From Lophium mytilinum (lineage: Eukaryota; Ascomycota; Dothideomycetes; Mytilinidiales; Mytilinidiaceae), in the NCBI GenBank assembly GCA_010093605.1, contig MU004185.1, positions 1,864,539 to 1,928,538 on the forward strand: DNA of 64,000 nucleotides, in the 5' to 3' direction. The translations under genes were made by a program, and so were the position numbers. Under the pieces are notes generated by a model. It was not told the DNA's origin. It did not search any database and saw nothing but the letters and a program-made list of their open reading frames with translations. Within the stretch, counting starts at the first letter, position 1. The number at the start of each line of letters is the position of its first letter. Positions 1 to 13,100 of this stretch are shown here, in pieces.

Positions 1-1943
1 GTTACTTACTCTAAGTAGGTAATACTAATAATAGAATAGATATAACTATACTTTTATAGAAGCTCTAGCTTATAGGCTAAATAGCTAATATATTTTAAGA
101 TTTTAAAAGGCCTAACTTATATTAGTAATAGTAAACTACTATCTAGTAGATAGTAGCCTTACTTAATCTCTTTTATAACCTTAAGATAGACTAAGCCTAT
201 AAGGTCCGGCGGGGTATAGTTCTTATTATAGTAGGCGGCTATCTTAGCTTAGGCTAATTTTAAGGTATTAGTAATATCTAGATATAAGGCTTTCCTTTTC
301 TAGAGTATTAGAGTATTATTAACTTTAGACCTATAGAATATTTTTAGCATAAGCCTATATATAATTTTATATAGTATATATCTACTAAAAGCATTAATAG
401 TAGTATTTAAGGCGTATTCTATCTATAGTAGTAATAATTACTATATAGTTTTATATTACTCTATAAGAAGGTAGCATAGTATTATTTCTATAGTTTAATT
501 TATTCTCTCTACTTATCTATCTACTAATAGATAATATAAAGTTATTATCTATAGATCTACTTTATATTTATTAAATAGGGCTATTTAAAATTTCCCTATA
601 AACTTTAGGTCTTAATTACTAATAATAGCGTTTAGTAAGCCCTAGTTATAGAAGATATAATTAAAGAACTAGTTAGCCTAGACTTCTATAGAATCTATAT
701 TCTTTCCTAGAATTAGATATATAGTTTTAGAAAACTTATTTATAATAGTTATAATTATATTATTACTATTAACTAAAAGTAGTAATTCTATAATAAAATT
801 AATTACTAGTATAGTAAATAGCTATTCTAGTATAGGGATAGGTTAGAGCTGCCTATATAGCTTCTAGTTTCTTAGTTTTAACGTACTATAAGCTAGATAA
901 GCTATTATTTATTTCTTAATCTTTTAGTAAAGCCTTAGAGTATATATCTTATACTAAAGCCTATAGTAGATATAGTTTACTCTATTATGCCCGCTATTAA
1001 GGTGCGTCTTTTAGATAGCGTTAGTTGCTATACTACTAGGTAGATAAAGGCGTTATTAACCGCTGCTATCCTTTAAGTATAGAAGGCCGTTATCTAGAAA
1101 AAAACTATAGTAGTACTTTTTCTATTCCTTAGCTACTCTTATATATAGCTACTCTAATACTACCTTAAAGGCTTTATTCTTTCTTAGCTTAGCTTTAATC
1201 TATTTTTTATATATATTTTTAACGCAGATAGTTATTATTATAAGGCTAGTAGTAACCGCCTTATTAGGTATAGCTTTATTATAAATAGCGTTATTATAGA
1301 CTATTAGTAGCCTTAATAGCCTATTTATATTTTTATACTACCTTCTAGGCTTATATATAATCTTTATTCTAGATAGAAATATAGAGAGATAAAGCTTCTA
1401 TTCTCTAAGGCGCGCTAATTATTTATTCTTATCTTTTATCTAAAGGGTAGACTATAGGGCTTTATAATTAATATAGACTATAAAGTTATTTCTATCTAAA
1501 TATAGATAAAGCTTTCTAAGTACCTAGACTAGTGCGTTTACTTCTAACTCTATTACCTAGTAGTTCTTCTTATACTTCTTTAGTAATTAGCTAATAAATA
1601 GAACTAGTTATTTAACGCTATCCGCGCTAATCTAGTATAAGGCGCAGCTATATTCTTATTTCTTTAATCTATTAATATAAATAATAAAGGGGTATAAGTA
1701 GTCTAGTAAGGCTAAAACTAGTTTATTATAGAGCTTTATCTTAATATTTTTCTATGCATCTATATATTTCTAGGGAGGGTCTATTATCTTCTACGCTATT
1801 ATATAGTTTTTTCGCGCTCGTTTCTTACTAGAGCTATCTTTTAGCCTATCTAGCTTTAATTTCTATAGCGGAGCTATAATATAGTTATATTCTTTAATAT
1901 AGTAATAGTACTATCTAAAGAAGGCTAGTTTTAATTCTAGGTT
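1..1943 (-). mobile_element. Outer Ty3/gypsy element, RNase H-integrase part (RIP-dead)
   Basis: Read on the minus strand from 1943 downwards with RIP stops read as Gln. The frame first shows the end of the RT connection, then RNase H (about 1300-1800, with an FIIYI-N motif where Asp is expected, followed by an ELEVNALV-like motif). Integrase follows (about 1-1250), with an HLNSGY-like zinc-binding region and a core like GLPNAIIS-N-QDLKF then Y-PLVDRQVERINQTIE. This order is that of Ty3/gypsy pol. The element continues past base 1, so its 3' LTR is outside the window. The 8.2-kb inner element interrupts it at 1944-1948. It is broken by many stops and cannot be functional. Confidence 0.8.
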
Positions 1944-1948
1944 ATAAA
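1944..1948. repeat. Target-site duplication, left copy
   Basis: The bases ATAAA lie directly before the left LTR of the inner retrotransposon. The same five bases follow the right LTR at 10184-10188. A 5-bp duplication is usual for Ty3/gypsy integration. Confidence 0.75.
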
Positions 1949-2169
1949 TATTACAGTGTAATATAGAATTATAATAGAAAACTAGATAGTATTAAGTATA
2001 TAATAAAGTAGCTATAAAAAGAGAGAGTAGGGCGCGGAGCGTTAGCTAAGAGGTAGGTAAGGCTAGCGCTAAGTAAGGTTATATAATAGTAGCACATAAT
2101 AGAGACTATATAACGCTATTATTTATAATAGAAATATATCGCGATAAGGGTTATATTATAGCTATAATA
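1949..2169 (-). repeat. Left LTR of inner gypsy element (3' LTR in element orientation)
   Basis: It is 221 bp. It starts TATTACAG and ends CTATAATA, an inverted pair that probably derives from TGTTACAG...CTGTAACA after RIP of the terminal TG and CA. It matches 9963-10183 over its full length, and the differences are mostly C/T or G/A transitions. Confidence 0.9.
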
Positions 2170-5100
2170 CTACCCCCCTCTAAAAGAAAGCTATATATAT
2201 ATAGCCTTTCTATTTTAGTATATATACTTACTATAGTTTTAGTCTTATAATTATATAAAGGGTTATTATTCTTCCGGGTTATAGTAGGTACTTACTAAGC
2301 CTTAGATATAAGGTTAGTAATATAGTTAATCTTATATATATTACTAAGCTTTATTGCGTAGTCTATATAGTGCGGCGTTATCTAATTTATATAAATTAGT
2401 AATAGCTTAGCCGGCCGGTACTAGTTAAGTTAGTAAGGTAGGGGACAGGTGTTATCTATAGAGCGTTATTATAATTAGGGCAAGTAGCGGCTTTTAATAT
2501 TTAGGCTTCTAGAAGAACTTATAGAGTTCTTTTACTTTTAGGTAGATATAGTAATAGTCTATAATAGTATTATAGTAGTTAGTAATACTAGTATAGGATT
2601 TCTATTAAGAATTAGCGTTCTATTTAGGGTAACTAGTATAAAGAATCTTATACTAAAGTAGGCCTTTTTAGTTTATAGCTAGGTTAAGTATAGCCTTATT
2701 AATACGTAAGTTAATAATTTTATTAACATTCTATTACTTATAGCCTTCTTTATTAATTTTAATAGGTCTAGGTTCTTTCTAGATCTAGCCTTCTAATAGC
2801 TTATACGTAATGTAATAAAGTAGCTATAGATAGAAGGCGTTAAATACTCCCTTTATAGTATATAGAAGAGATAGCTTATAGATAGTATTATTAATAACTC
2901 TAGTAACTTTAAATAGACTAAGCTATTTATAATTAAGTAACTTATTTAGTTATTAGGTCTTAATATTACGCGCGTCTAGTATAACTTAGTTACTAACTTT
3001 AAACTCTATAGCTAGTTTCCGCTTATAGTTAGTAAACTCTTTCTATCTAGCTTATACCTAAATTAATTTATTATAGAGAAAGAGGTAAAGGTTATTTAAT
3101 TACTTAGTAAGTGTATTAGCTTTCTCTCTAAGCGGCTTCTATAGTCCCTTAGCTATAGAGTTATTAGCTAGTTTAAGACTAGAGTACGGATTATACCCTT
3201 TTATTGTAATAAAGGGAGAGACGCTAGTAGTTATCTTATCTAAATTTACTTTAAATTTAGTAATAGGTAGAAGGTTAGCCTAGTTATCTTACTTATAATT
3301 AATATACGCGCGTAAATACTATTTAAGGGCTATATTAGTAATTTTAGTTTATCTATCTATTTTAGAATAAAAAGTAGTAGAGAGCTTTAGCTTTATTTTA
3401 ACTTAAGCGCATAGCTGCTTCTAGAAGTAGAAGATAAATTAAGGGCCTTAATTAGAAATAATTAAGTATAGGTATTCTTCTTCTTACTATATCTATTTAA
3501 TAAACGCCTAGGTAATATTCTTAGCCTCTATAGAGTCTATAGTAATAAACTTTCTCTTTTTTAAGAATTAGTTAACTATAACTATAATATATTTAAGCTT
3601 GCAACCCTATTATTTATAGATTAGTAGAGAAGTAATAAAGTTAATAGAAATATAATACTAATACTAATCTAGAATAGGTAATAGATAGAGTAATCTCTAT
3701 TTTTCTTCTTAGGAGTGCTTAGATCTCTTATAGGCTAAATAGGCGCTAATATACTAGTCTATATAAAATATTATCTATAGCTAGTAATAGTGCTTATAGA
3801 GTTATGCGTAGGTTAATATTATTCTAGCGTATCTAGCGGGCTTAGGTTTATATATAGATTAGATAATATAAGTATATAGTTATTTAATATCTAGAATATA
3901 GAGCCGCTTATAGATATAGAGAAGGTTATTAATAACTTTATAGTTACCTAGTTCTATTTATAGGTAATAATCCTAATAGAACTACGCAGGTAGTTATTAT
4001 TAGTTATAGTGCTTAGTGTATTTAATAGCTTATATAATAGGGTTACCTTTAGAGTATTTTTAGATCCTTTAAAGAATTTAATTACCTATAAGAACTATTT
4101 TAGATAAATTATTTAGCTTATTATCTATAGGCAGTTTCTTAATAGTAGAATTATATAGCTTATCTACTAGAGGTATTTTATTCTTCTTAGGTTGTCCTTA
4201 TAGGCGAGCTAGGCTAGAGTTATTTATCTTATCTAGTGTAGTTATTGTTTAAGAGGCTATTATTTTCTTAGGGCGGCCTTGTATATAAACGCGTAGTCTA
4301 GAATTATTTAGCTTATCTAGGATAGCGGGCGGAGGGCGTATACGCGTAACTACTAGCTAGATACCTTTATCTTCTAGATAATTAAATTTACTAAAGTTAT
4401 ATATTATCTATGCTAGCTTAATAGAAGTGTATTTAAGTGTATTAGTAAGAATATATATAAGCTTAATAGTATAGTGCATTTCTAGTTTATAGTTACTTAG
4501 TTTTAGTATAACTTACTCTTAATATTTATATTAGTTGTCTTCTAGGGCTAGTTTATTACCTAGTTATTAAGTTAGTAAGTTAGGTTTTTTATTTTACTTG
4601 CCTAGCTTATAGATAATCTTAAAGTTAAACTTAGTAAGAAATTTAGCCTATTAGGCTTATTATTAGTTAAGCTATTTAGAAGTTATAAACATCTATAAGT
4701 TCTTATAATCTAAGATAATATTAACTAGGCTATTATACTTCTAGCCTTATCTAGCGAGTTCTAGTCTCTATTCCTTAAAGGCTAGTATAATGGCGAGAAG
4801 CTCCTTATTATAGATAGCGTAATTAATCTACTATAGTATTATATATTATAATATAAAGGCAATAGGGTAGAGTATTCTATCTAGCTAGACCTAAGAGAGT
4901 ACTGCAGCGGTTATATAGTTAGAGGAGTTGCACTCTACTTAAGTATTATAATTAGGGTTTTATAGTGCTAGCTATAGGGTAGCGTAGAAATATTTCTTAA
5001 TATTGTAAAAGGCCTTAGCTTTATTACTATTATCTAGCTATAGAAACTTAAAACCCTTTTATACGGCGGAGGTTAGCGTTATTAGTAGAGCTATAAACGC

Positions 5101-8100
5101 GGAGTAGTCTATAATAAAATAATAATAGAAGTTATAGAATTCTAGAAAGGCTTAGATATTCTTAAGGTTCTATAGTATTAGCTAGTTAAGTACTATTTAA
5201 ACCTTGGCTGGATCTATTTAAATACTATTAACGCTAATAAGTATACTAAGATATTTAACCTTATTAACAGTAAATTCGCATTTATAGATATTAAGGAATA
5301 GTCTAGCGTTATAAAGCTTAGTAATAATTATAAGAACGTGCGCTTTATATTTCTCTAATATATTACTATATATTAGAACGTTATTTATATATATAGTATA
5401 GAAGTTATTAAGGTATTTCTATAAGGTATTATTAATATAGGCCTAGAAGAAACTAGGTGCATTATATAATCTAAATAGAAGTACTATAAACTTAAATAAC
5501 CCCTAATAGGTAAGAAAGGCTATTTTATATTTATTGCCTTTCTTAATTTATAGTATATTAAATGCGCTAATTACATTAAGCTTAGTATAGTACCTAGCTT
5601 TTACTAATAAGGTAAGGGTGTCTTTAATAAGTAGTAGTATATTATAACTTTTAATACTAATTTTATTAAGGCCTTAATAATTAATATAGACTTAAAGTCC
5701 TTCTTCTAGTTTCTTAATAACTAGTATAGGTGCAGTATATAATAATAAACTAGGGCGGATAAATTCTTTAGTACGTATCTTATTAATAAAGGCTTTAATA
5801 ATAGTAGCCTAGTCTCTTAAGAAACTATATACCTTGCAAGCAGGTAGTTTAGAGCTAGGGAGAATATTAATTATATAATCTATTAGCCTATAAGGTAGTA
5901 GTTTATTTACTTCTTAGGGGTTCTATACATTAGCTATATAATATAGCTAGTTAGAAAGTAAAGCTTTAATTTCCTAGTTAGTAATAGGGGGACGGTTTAT
6001 CTTCTTAAAGAATTTGCGATAATTAGATAGATTAATAGTAAATATATTAGTGGTAAAAGTAGCTATTTACGTATTATTAAGAATGTTATTAAGTTTAGCA
6101 AGGCTATATAATACTAGATCTACTTCTAGGGTAGAGCTCTATAGAGGATAAGTTATAGGCTAAGGCTAATAGCGCTTATAATCCTCTATCTATTATAGCT
6201 TTTTCTAATTATTATCTTATAGTTAAATAATATAGTCCTCTTTACCGTTATACTAGAGCTTCTAATAGGCCGCTATTATATTCTTAGCTTTATCTAGTTC
6301 TAAGCCTAGTTTTTAATATTTATTAAAGACGTTTTATAGGGCGTTATTATATATACGCTTATCTACTTAAATAATATTATAGTCTTTACTATTACTCTAT
6401 ATATGTCTATATCTATTTATATAAAGGCAGTAATTATAATAGAAGTCTTTATTAAAATTAAGGGCGTATTTACTCTATATAATATTAGGCTTATACTTCT
6501 TAAACTATAGTATGCCTAATATAATATTATAGCCCTTAAGATTAGTAATATAGTACTATATATTCTCTATATAGGCTTCTAAGAATAGTATAAGCTAGGC
6601 CTTATAAGTTATAAGCTTTATAGGTATACTATTAGCTAAGTATAGTAGAATAGGGGTAGCTAGTAGTAGTATTATAAGCTTATTAGCTTTAGCGTATAAA
6701 TATAAAATAAAGGTAAAGTAGAAGTAGCCTGTATTAGTAAGATAGCGGCTATTAGTTATACTAGTAGGTGTCTAAATTCTATATTTAAAATTTAACTATT
6801 TTCTATAAGTAACTTCTTAGGTTAAGTTAGTAGAATAAGCTAATAGCTAGATCTTATCTAGCTCTAGGGGTAGCCGTTCTAGCTCCTAGATATAGGCTAT
6901 AATAGTACTTAGAAAGAATTCTATATAGCTCTATCTATAACTATAGTTAAAGCCTATATAAAATCCTTTCTATTACTATTACTATTATTATCTATATTAC
7001 TATTACTAAGAACGCTAGATAATAAAGTTTTATTAGCGTAAGTAATAATAGTAAGGTCCTCTCTATTACTATTAATAGAAATTAAGTTATTACTATCTTT
7101 ATCCGCGTAATAAATTATAGAAAGCTTAAGTTTAAGGCTATTATTAGCTTTAGATAGACGTTTAGTTAGCTTATACTTTAATAGAGGGGGTTTATTAGCG
7201 TATAGGCGCTTAGAGTTATTAGCTTAATAGCCCTTTTTAATGTAGTAGAAATAATAGCCTTTAGTATATAGTACTACTATAACTACTAGAGGAAGGTAAA
7301 TAGGGCGGTTACCTTAGTTCTTCTTATTATTGCGAATAGATAACTATTACCTATAGCTCTACTTAGGGCGGCAGTCTTAGTTTTAGTAGTTATTTAGTTA
7401 GTAATTACTTAAGTAGTTATTACTATAGCTATTTTAGAATCTAGATAATTAAGAGGGCTAGATAGTTATATTACGCTAAGTGTTGTTCTAAAGAAAGGCT
7501 TTAGCGCGGAATACTATAGTAATAAGTATAGGCTAATCTTAGTAGCTATTAGCGCTGCTAAATACTTAGCGGCTAAGATCTAGGCGTAGTAGACGCTTAA
7601 GCTATCCTTTCTTAGAGGTAAAAGAAATCTAGTTCTTATTATTAATATTAGTTATCTCTTTAAAATATAGTATATATATATTCTATAACTTATAGCCCTT
7701 TATCTTTACCTTATTACTATAGAGGATATTATCTATATAGGTAGGCTTATTAAAGATAGTAAAATATAGGTCTATATAGGTAAATATCTTATTAAGAGTC
7801 TTAAAGTTCTTATTTAGTAAGGGCTTCTTAAACTAAGTATAGCTATAGATAGTAGCTTCCGCGTAATTAATATAGTATAATTTAATATATTCTATTTTAC
7901 TCTACTTATCTAGGTAGGCTAGGCCCTTATATTAAAAGATAGCGTAGGCATAGCTCTTCTAAGATAGGTATTAGTATTTATTACTCTTGCTAGTAAATTT
8001 CTAGAGATTATAGAACTTAGGCTTATAGTCTCTATAGAGCTATAGGTATATAAGCTAAGTTATAGTATTATTATCTATAATAGTAAAGTTATTATAATTA

Positions 8101-9962
8101 GTATTATTATTATTATCTTCTAAGTTATAGTTAAGGTTGCCTGCAGCGGCGGCGGCAGCGTAATATAATTAGGCGGGTGCTAATACTACTATCTAGTTTA
8201 CTTTTAGATTAGTGTACTACTACTTATAGGTAAGACCTAGCTCTTTAAAGTAATTACACTAGATTTATAGGCGGTTTAAATTCTATTACGCTGTAGTAAT
8301 ATCTTATTAGAGGGCTTTATTTACTAAGCGTGCTTTAGTAAGAAGAAAAGTTTTAGCTTTATAGGCTTTATATTTAGTTATAAACTATTAAGTATACTTA
8401 GTATACGCCTTCTTATTTTCTAATTAAAGACGCGTAATATCTTTATTTAGTTAAGTAACCTTAGCTTATAAGCATAAGATCTTAGAGTTATAAGCTCTAG
8501 CTTAGTTCTAGAGAGTATTTAATTCTATATTCTTAGCCTATATATCTTTTTAAAGTCCTTCTAGGTTCTCTTAAAATATAGTAACTCTATAGTATATATC
8601 TTTATAATACTTAGAAACTATATTATAGAAGGCTTTAGCGGAGTTAAGGTTAATATTAATAGTGTTAGTAACTCTATTATAGTTAATATAGAATGTAATA
8701 CCTTTAGCTATTATAGTAAAGTATAACTTATAGCGGCTAGAGTTGTAGTATAATAATAGGCCTAGTATAGGGGATTCTAGGTTAGGCTATAATAGTATAG
8801 CTATAGAGAAGGGGCTCTATACTAACAGGGGTAGATTATTAGTGCGCTCCTTAGTGCGCTAGGCTTTCTAAGTAAATAGAAGGACTAGGCTAGTAGAAAT
8901 ATTATTATTTTATATATTAAGAAGGTTACCTTAACTAAAGTAGACTACTTTCTAGAGGTCTATAGCTAACTAGAATTAGGTATTATCTTTCTTATTAAGT
9001 TTATTAAGCTCTTAGTCTAATTACTTATTATCTTCCTTATTAGAGGTAATATAGAATTTCTTATCCTCTAGATTAAGAGAGCGCTTACTACGCTAGAGAA
9101 TAGTAGTTAGCTAGAGGCAGTTATAGATAGCAGCTACGCCTAGTTTAATAGTACTAGCTTTTAGTATATAGAGTTTACTATAAGTAGCTAGCTACTCTAG
9201 AGTAGAACTAATACTAAATTAAGATAATTTATCTACCTTTTTATATAAGGCTTTAGCGTATTAGGTCTCTTATTATACTTACTAAGAGTTAGAGGCTAGT
9301 ATTAACTAGGTAGCTTAGCTATTAAGGGTAGAGTATAGGTTAGTATTACTACTCTTATTAGTATATACGCCGCTAGAGAAAGCTTCTAAGTACGCTATAG
9401 TATATTTACTGCAACTTAGTATTATAGGCGGGTAGTTCTAAGGTCTTAGATAAAAAGGTACTAGTACTAGAAAGTTACGCTAGTTAACTATTACTAGTTA
9501 GATAATAATAGAGGGTATTCTAGTAGGTAGATAATAGTCTAGGTAGATAGATAGTAGTCTAGGTAGATAGATAAAGAAAAAGATTAGTATAGAAAGAAAG
9601 GTTATAGGGCCTCTATAAAAGCTAGAAAGTAGACTTAGCTAGTATACTTCTTAGCGGCCGTTCTTAGCGGCTAAGCTAATTAGTAAATAATAATAATTGT
9701 GCTAGGTTTAGTTAGTTTACGCGTGCGCAGGTAGAAGCGTAATAGTAAGTAGGTTTATAAGGCCTACGCGTTAGTTTATATAGGTAATAGAGTGTAGTAT
9801 TTTTACTATAAGGCTATAGAGCCTTCTTCTATTTTAGTTTCTTATTAATAAAGGTTACGGGAATTAAATTTAGTAGCTATAGAGGTGCCGGTATATATAT
9901 AGATAGGTAAAAAAAAAGAGTACTTTTAATATCTTCTAGAAGCTAGAAGAGTAGCTACTTTA

Positions 9963-10183
9963 TATTATAGTGTAATATAGAATTATAATAGAAAACTAGA
10001 TAGTATTAAGTATATAATAAAGTAGCTATAAGAAGAGAAAGTAGGGCGCGGAGCGTTAGCTAAGAGGTAGATAAGGCTAGCGCTAAGTAAGGTTATATAA
10101 TAGTAGCACGTAATAGAGGCTACGTAACGCCGTTACTTATAATAGAAACATATTATAATAAGGGTTGCGTTACAGCTATAATA
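9963..10183 (-). repeat. Right LTR of inner gypsy element (5' LTR in element orientation)
   Basis: It is 221 bp, the same length as the left copy. It starts TATTATAG and ends CTATAATA. It keeps a few unmutated positions lost in the left copy (GCGTTACAG against ATATTATAG), so the two copies were mutated independently. Confidence 0.9.
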
Positions 10184-10188
10184 ATAAA
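10184..10188. repeat. Target-site duplication, right copy
   Basis: ATAAA lies directly after the right LTR and matches 1944-1948. Confidence 0.75.
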
Positions 10189-13100
10189 GCGTTCTTAGAA
10201 ATTATATAATTCTAATAGTATTAGTCTTTTTCTCTAAGGTACTAAGGCCTAATCTAGAGATGTAATAGCCTAGTATTTCTAGGCTATAATAGCTAAAATA
10301 GTACTTATCTAGTAGTAAAGTAACGCCGGCGTTCTATAAGGCTATTATAACTTTATCTAGGTAGTAGAGGTACTTCTTCTTTAATCTAGAGTAGATAATA
10401 ATATTATTAATATATATAGTAATAAACTTCTAGAGGTATAGTATAAATAATATCTCTATATAGTATTAGAAAAACCCTAGTATATTTACTAACCCTATTA
10501 TTACTACTATTAGCTACTTATAGCTATAATATAGTATAATAAAGCTAGTCTTCTACTAATCTTTCTTTTTTAGGCGCTATTAAAAGAAGCCTTTTATTAT
10601 ATCTATTAATAAGAAGATAATAGCTCCGCCTAGTAAATTAAAGATATTATTCTATTATAGTAGCGGATAGGTATCTAGATATAACTTAGTATTAATCTTT
10701 TAAAGGTCTACTACTACTTTTAGCTTACTATTCCTCTATACTATAAACGCTAGTAACGCTGCTACTAATAGCTAGCTAAGTGGAATCTTCTCTACGCGTC
10801 CTTGCGCTATAAGTAAGTTAAGAATATTATTAATTACCTACTTATTCTACTTAGAGAGTCTATAAGCTCTTTATTTAAGCCTATATATATCTATTTTATT
10901 TATAAAAGAAATTAGTATATCTATACTATTATTAAATAGCCCTAAGTATTTATTAAAGAGTTTAGTATACTTATAGGTAATATAGTATAGGGCTTTACTA
11001 AAGTCTATTCTAAAATAGTTAGAGACGTGCGCTTAAGAGAGGTCTATATTATCCTCTATAGAGTTTATAATAAATAGAATACTATCTTTATTATTATCCG
11101 CGTCTTCTTTTATAATATCTATTTATAGCGCGGCCGCTATATTAGTTTTATTCTTTAAGTTCTTACTAGTAGTAACCTTACTTTTAAAGACCTATACTAG
11201 ATTAATACTAATATCTATTTCCGCGGTTATAGGCTTATTCTAGTATAGTATAATATATCTAAGCTATCTTTCTTTCTTTAAAATTAGGGCCTGGGTTCTA
11301 AAATTTAAAAAGGGGACACTACTATCTATACTAGTAAGTAAGGCTTATACACCTAATCTATATATACCCTTATACTATTTAATAAAGTCTAAATATAGCT
11401 TAAAAAGATATATGCCTATATTACTACTATTACTATATATAGGTATATTATAGCTCTATTCTAGTACTATAGTAATATTGCTAGCTAAAAACGCTTGCGT
11501 TGCTTTTACTTTAGGCGGCTTTATCTTTAGTAGTAAATCCTTAGCTAATACTATAAGGGGAAATATATACTTTTCTTTTTAAAGTCTATTAAAACTATTA
11601 GCGTCCTTCTATATAATACTAAGTCCCTTAGGGCGTAATATATTAATACCTAGAAGTAGCCTATAGTCTAGGTTTAGAATAATATAAGCTTTAACTAGTA
11701 CTTCTATAGAGGTACTAGTTATATCTATAAAATAGATTTTAAAGCTAGCCTATATATATAATTATACTACTTTATCTATTATACTAAATATTTTAACGCT
11801 TCTTTTTAGTTAATATATAGTAGTATCTAGATAATACTATTACCTTTAAGCGTTACTAATAAGGGTAATAATACTACCTAAATCTAGGCATGCCTAGATT
11901 TAAACGCCCGCTAGCGTTTTAGTATTAATTTTTATAGTAATATACTATAAAAATTTCTCCCCTAGCTAGATATACTTTATTAACCTTACTCTATAAACTC
12001 TAGTATTTACCTTATACTATAGTACTAATATTAATATAGTAGCTAGGGTTTTCACTTCTATTAGAATATAACCCGGGGTTAATGCTCTAAATCCTTATTT
12101 TCTAAGAATTAGAGAAGGTAGTTAAGCTTATTAATTATTTATAAAGAGCTATTACTATTATTATTATCTTCTTTCTTAATAGCGGCGTTCTTATCTATAA
12201 TAGTATCTAATTAAACGTCTACGTTATACGCTTTTATAGTATTTTTCTTAAACTCTACTACTAGAATATAGTAGGGATATAGCCGCATAAAGTATATTTT
12301 ATTTAGCTTTCCTTTTACTATATAGATTAGATATAGCTTATTTAACTTTTTATCTATTAGCCTCTTCTAATTCTAATTATTCTTAGTAATTAGTACCTTG
12401 CCGTATTTCTCTTTAACGCGTATAAGTACCTACTTAAGATAATCTAAGGCTAGATAGTACTATACCTTTCTAGAGCCTTATTACTATAATAAGTATAGCT
12501 TATATATTAGTACTATAGGTCTAAACTAGTTCTACTATATATATATTTTTTCTACCGCTAGTAACTATACTATAACCTAACGCTAAAAGTTTTATAGCGT
12601 GTCGCCTGCCTTAAAGGTTTAGACTAAGTTTATTAAAATTAGGTTAAGGCTAGTCTAAAGTTTAAAGATAATATTATATTTATCTTCTATACTAGCTTTA
12701 TAGAGTAAATTAACCTTTCTAGTTATATATTAAGAGAGAGATAGCTAATCTATCTTTTAGAATAAGAACTCTATTTTAGAGGCTTCTTACTTAGCTATAT
12801 AGTATAGCTTCTAGTATTACTATATAAGCTAGTTCTTCTAATAAGCTAGGCTAGTATTTATCTAGGCTTATACTATACTTAGGAGTAATATATACTATAT
12901 ATATATATTACCTATAATATATAATAGTAGCTATAGTAAAACTACTATATCTCTATATATCTCTACTATTTACTTAAAGCGCTGGATAAATATAGTAACT
13001 AAATTCTTTTCTAGGTTAAATAATATAATATCTACTAGCCTAAGCTTAGGGAGGGAGAATTATACTAGAAGTAGAATTCTTATATCTTAAGCTCGGCCCT

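Larger units (their letters stand above)
1949..10183 (-). mobile_element. Complete nested Ty3/gypsy retrotransposon with chromodomain-like C-terminus (RIP-dead)
   Basis: An 8,235-bp element bounded by two 221-bp LTRs and a 5-bp duplication. It is oriented minus, because a purine-rich tract (GAGGGGGGTAG on the minus strand, 2170-2180) abuts the left LTR, as a polypurine tract abuts a 3' LTR. Minus-strand translation ignoring RIP stops gives the gypsy order: a gag region, a CCHC-like knuckle near 7200-7270, RT at about 5250-5800 with YINNVLIYS in place of YIDD, RNase H, integrase at about 3150-4250, and near 2480-2700 a C-terminal segment with a YTSYP...N...Q pattern like the chromodomain-type tail of fungal chromoviruses. 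Asp codons in the catalytic motif have become Asn by G-to-A change. It is surely inactive. It sits inside an older gypsy copy. Confidence 0.85.
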
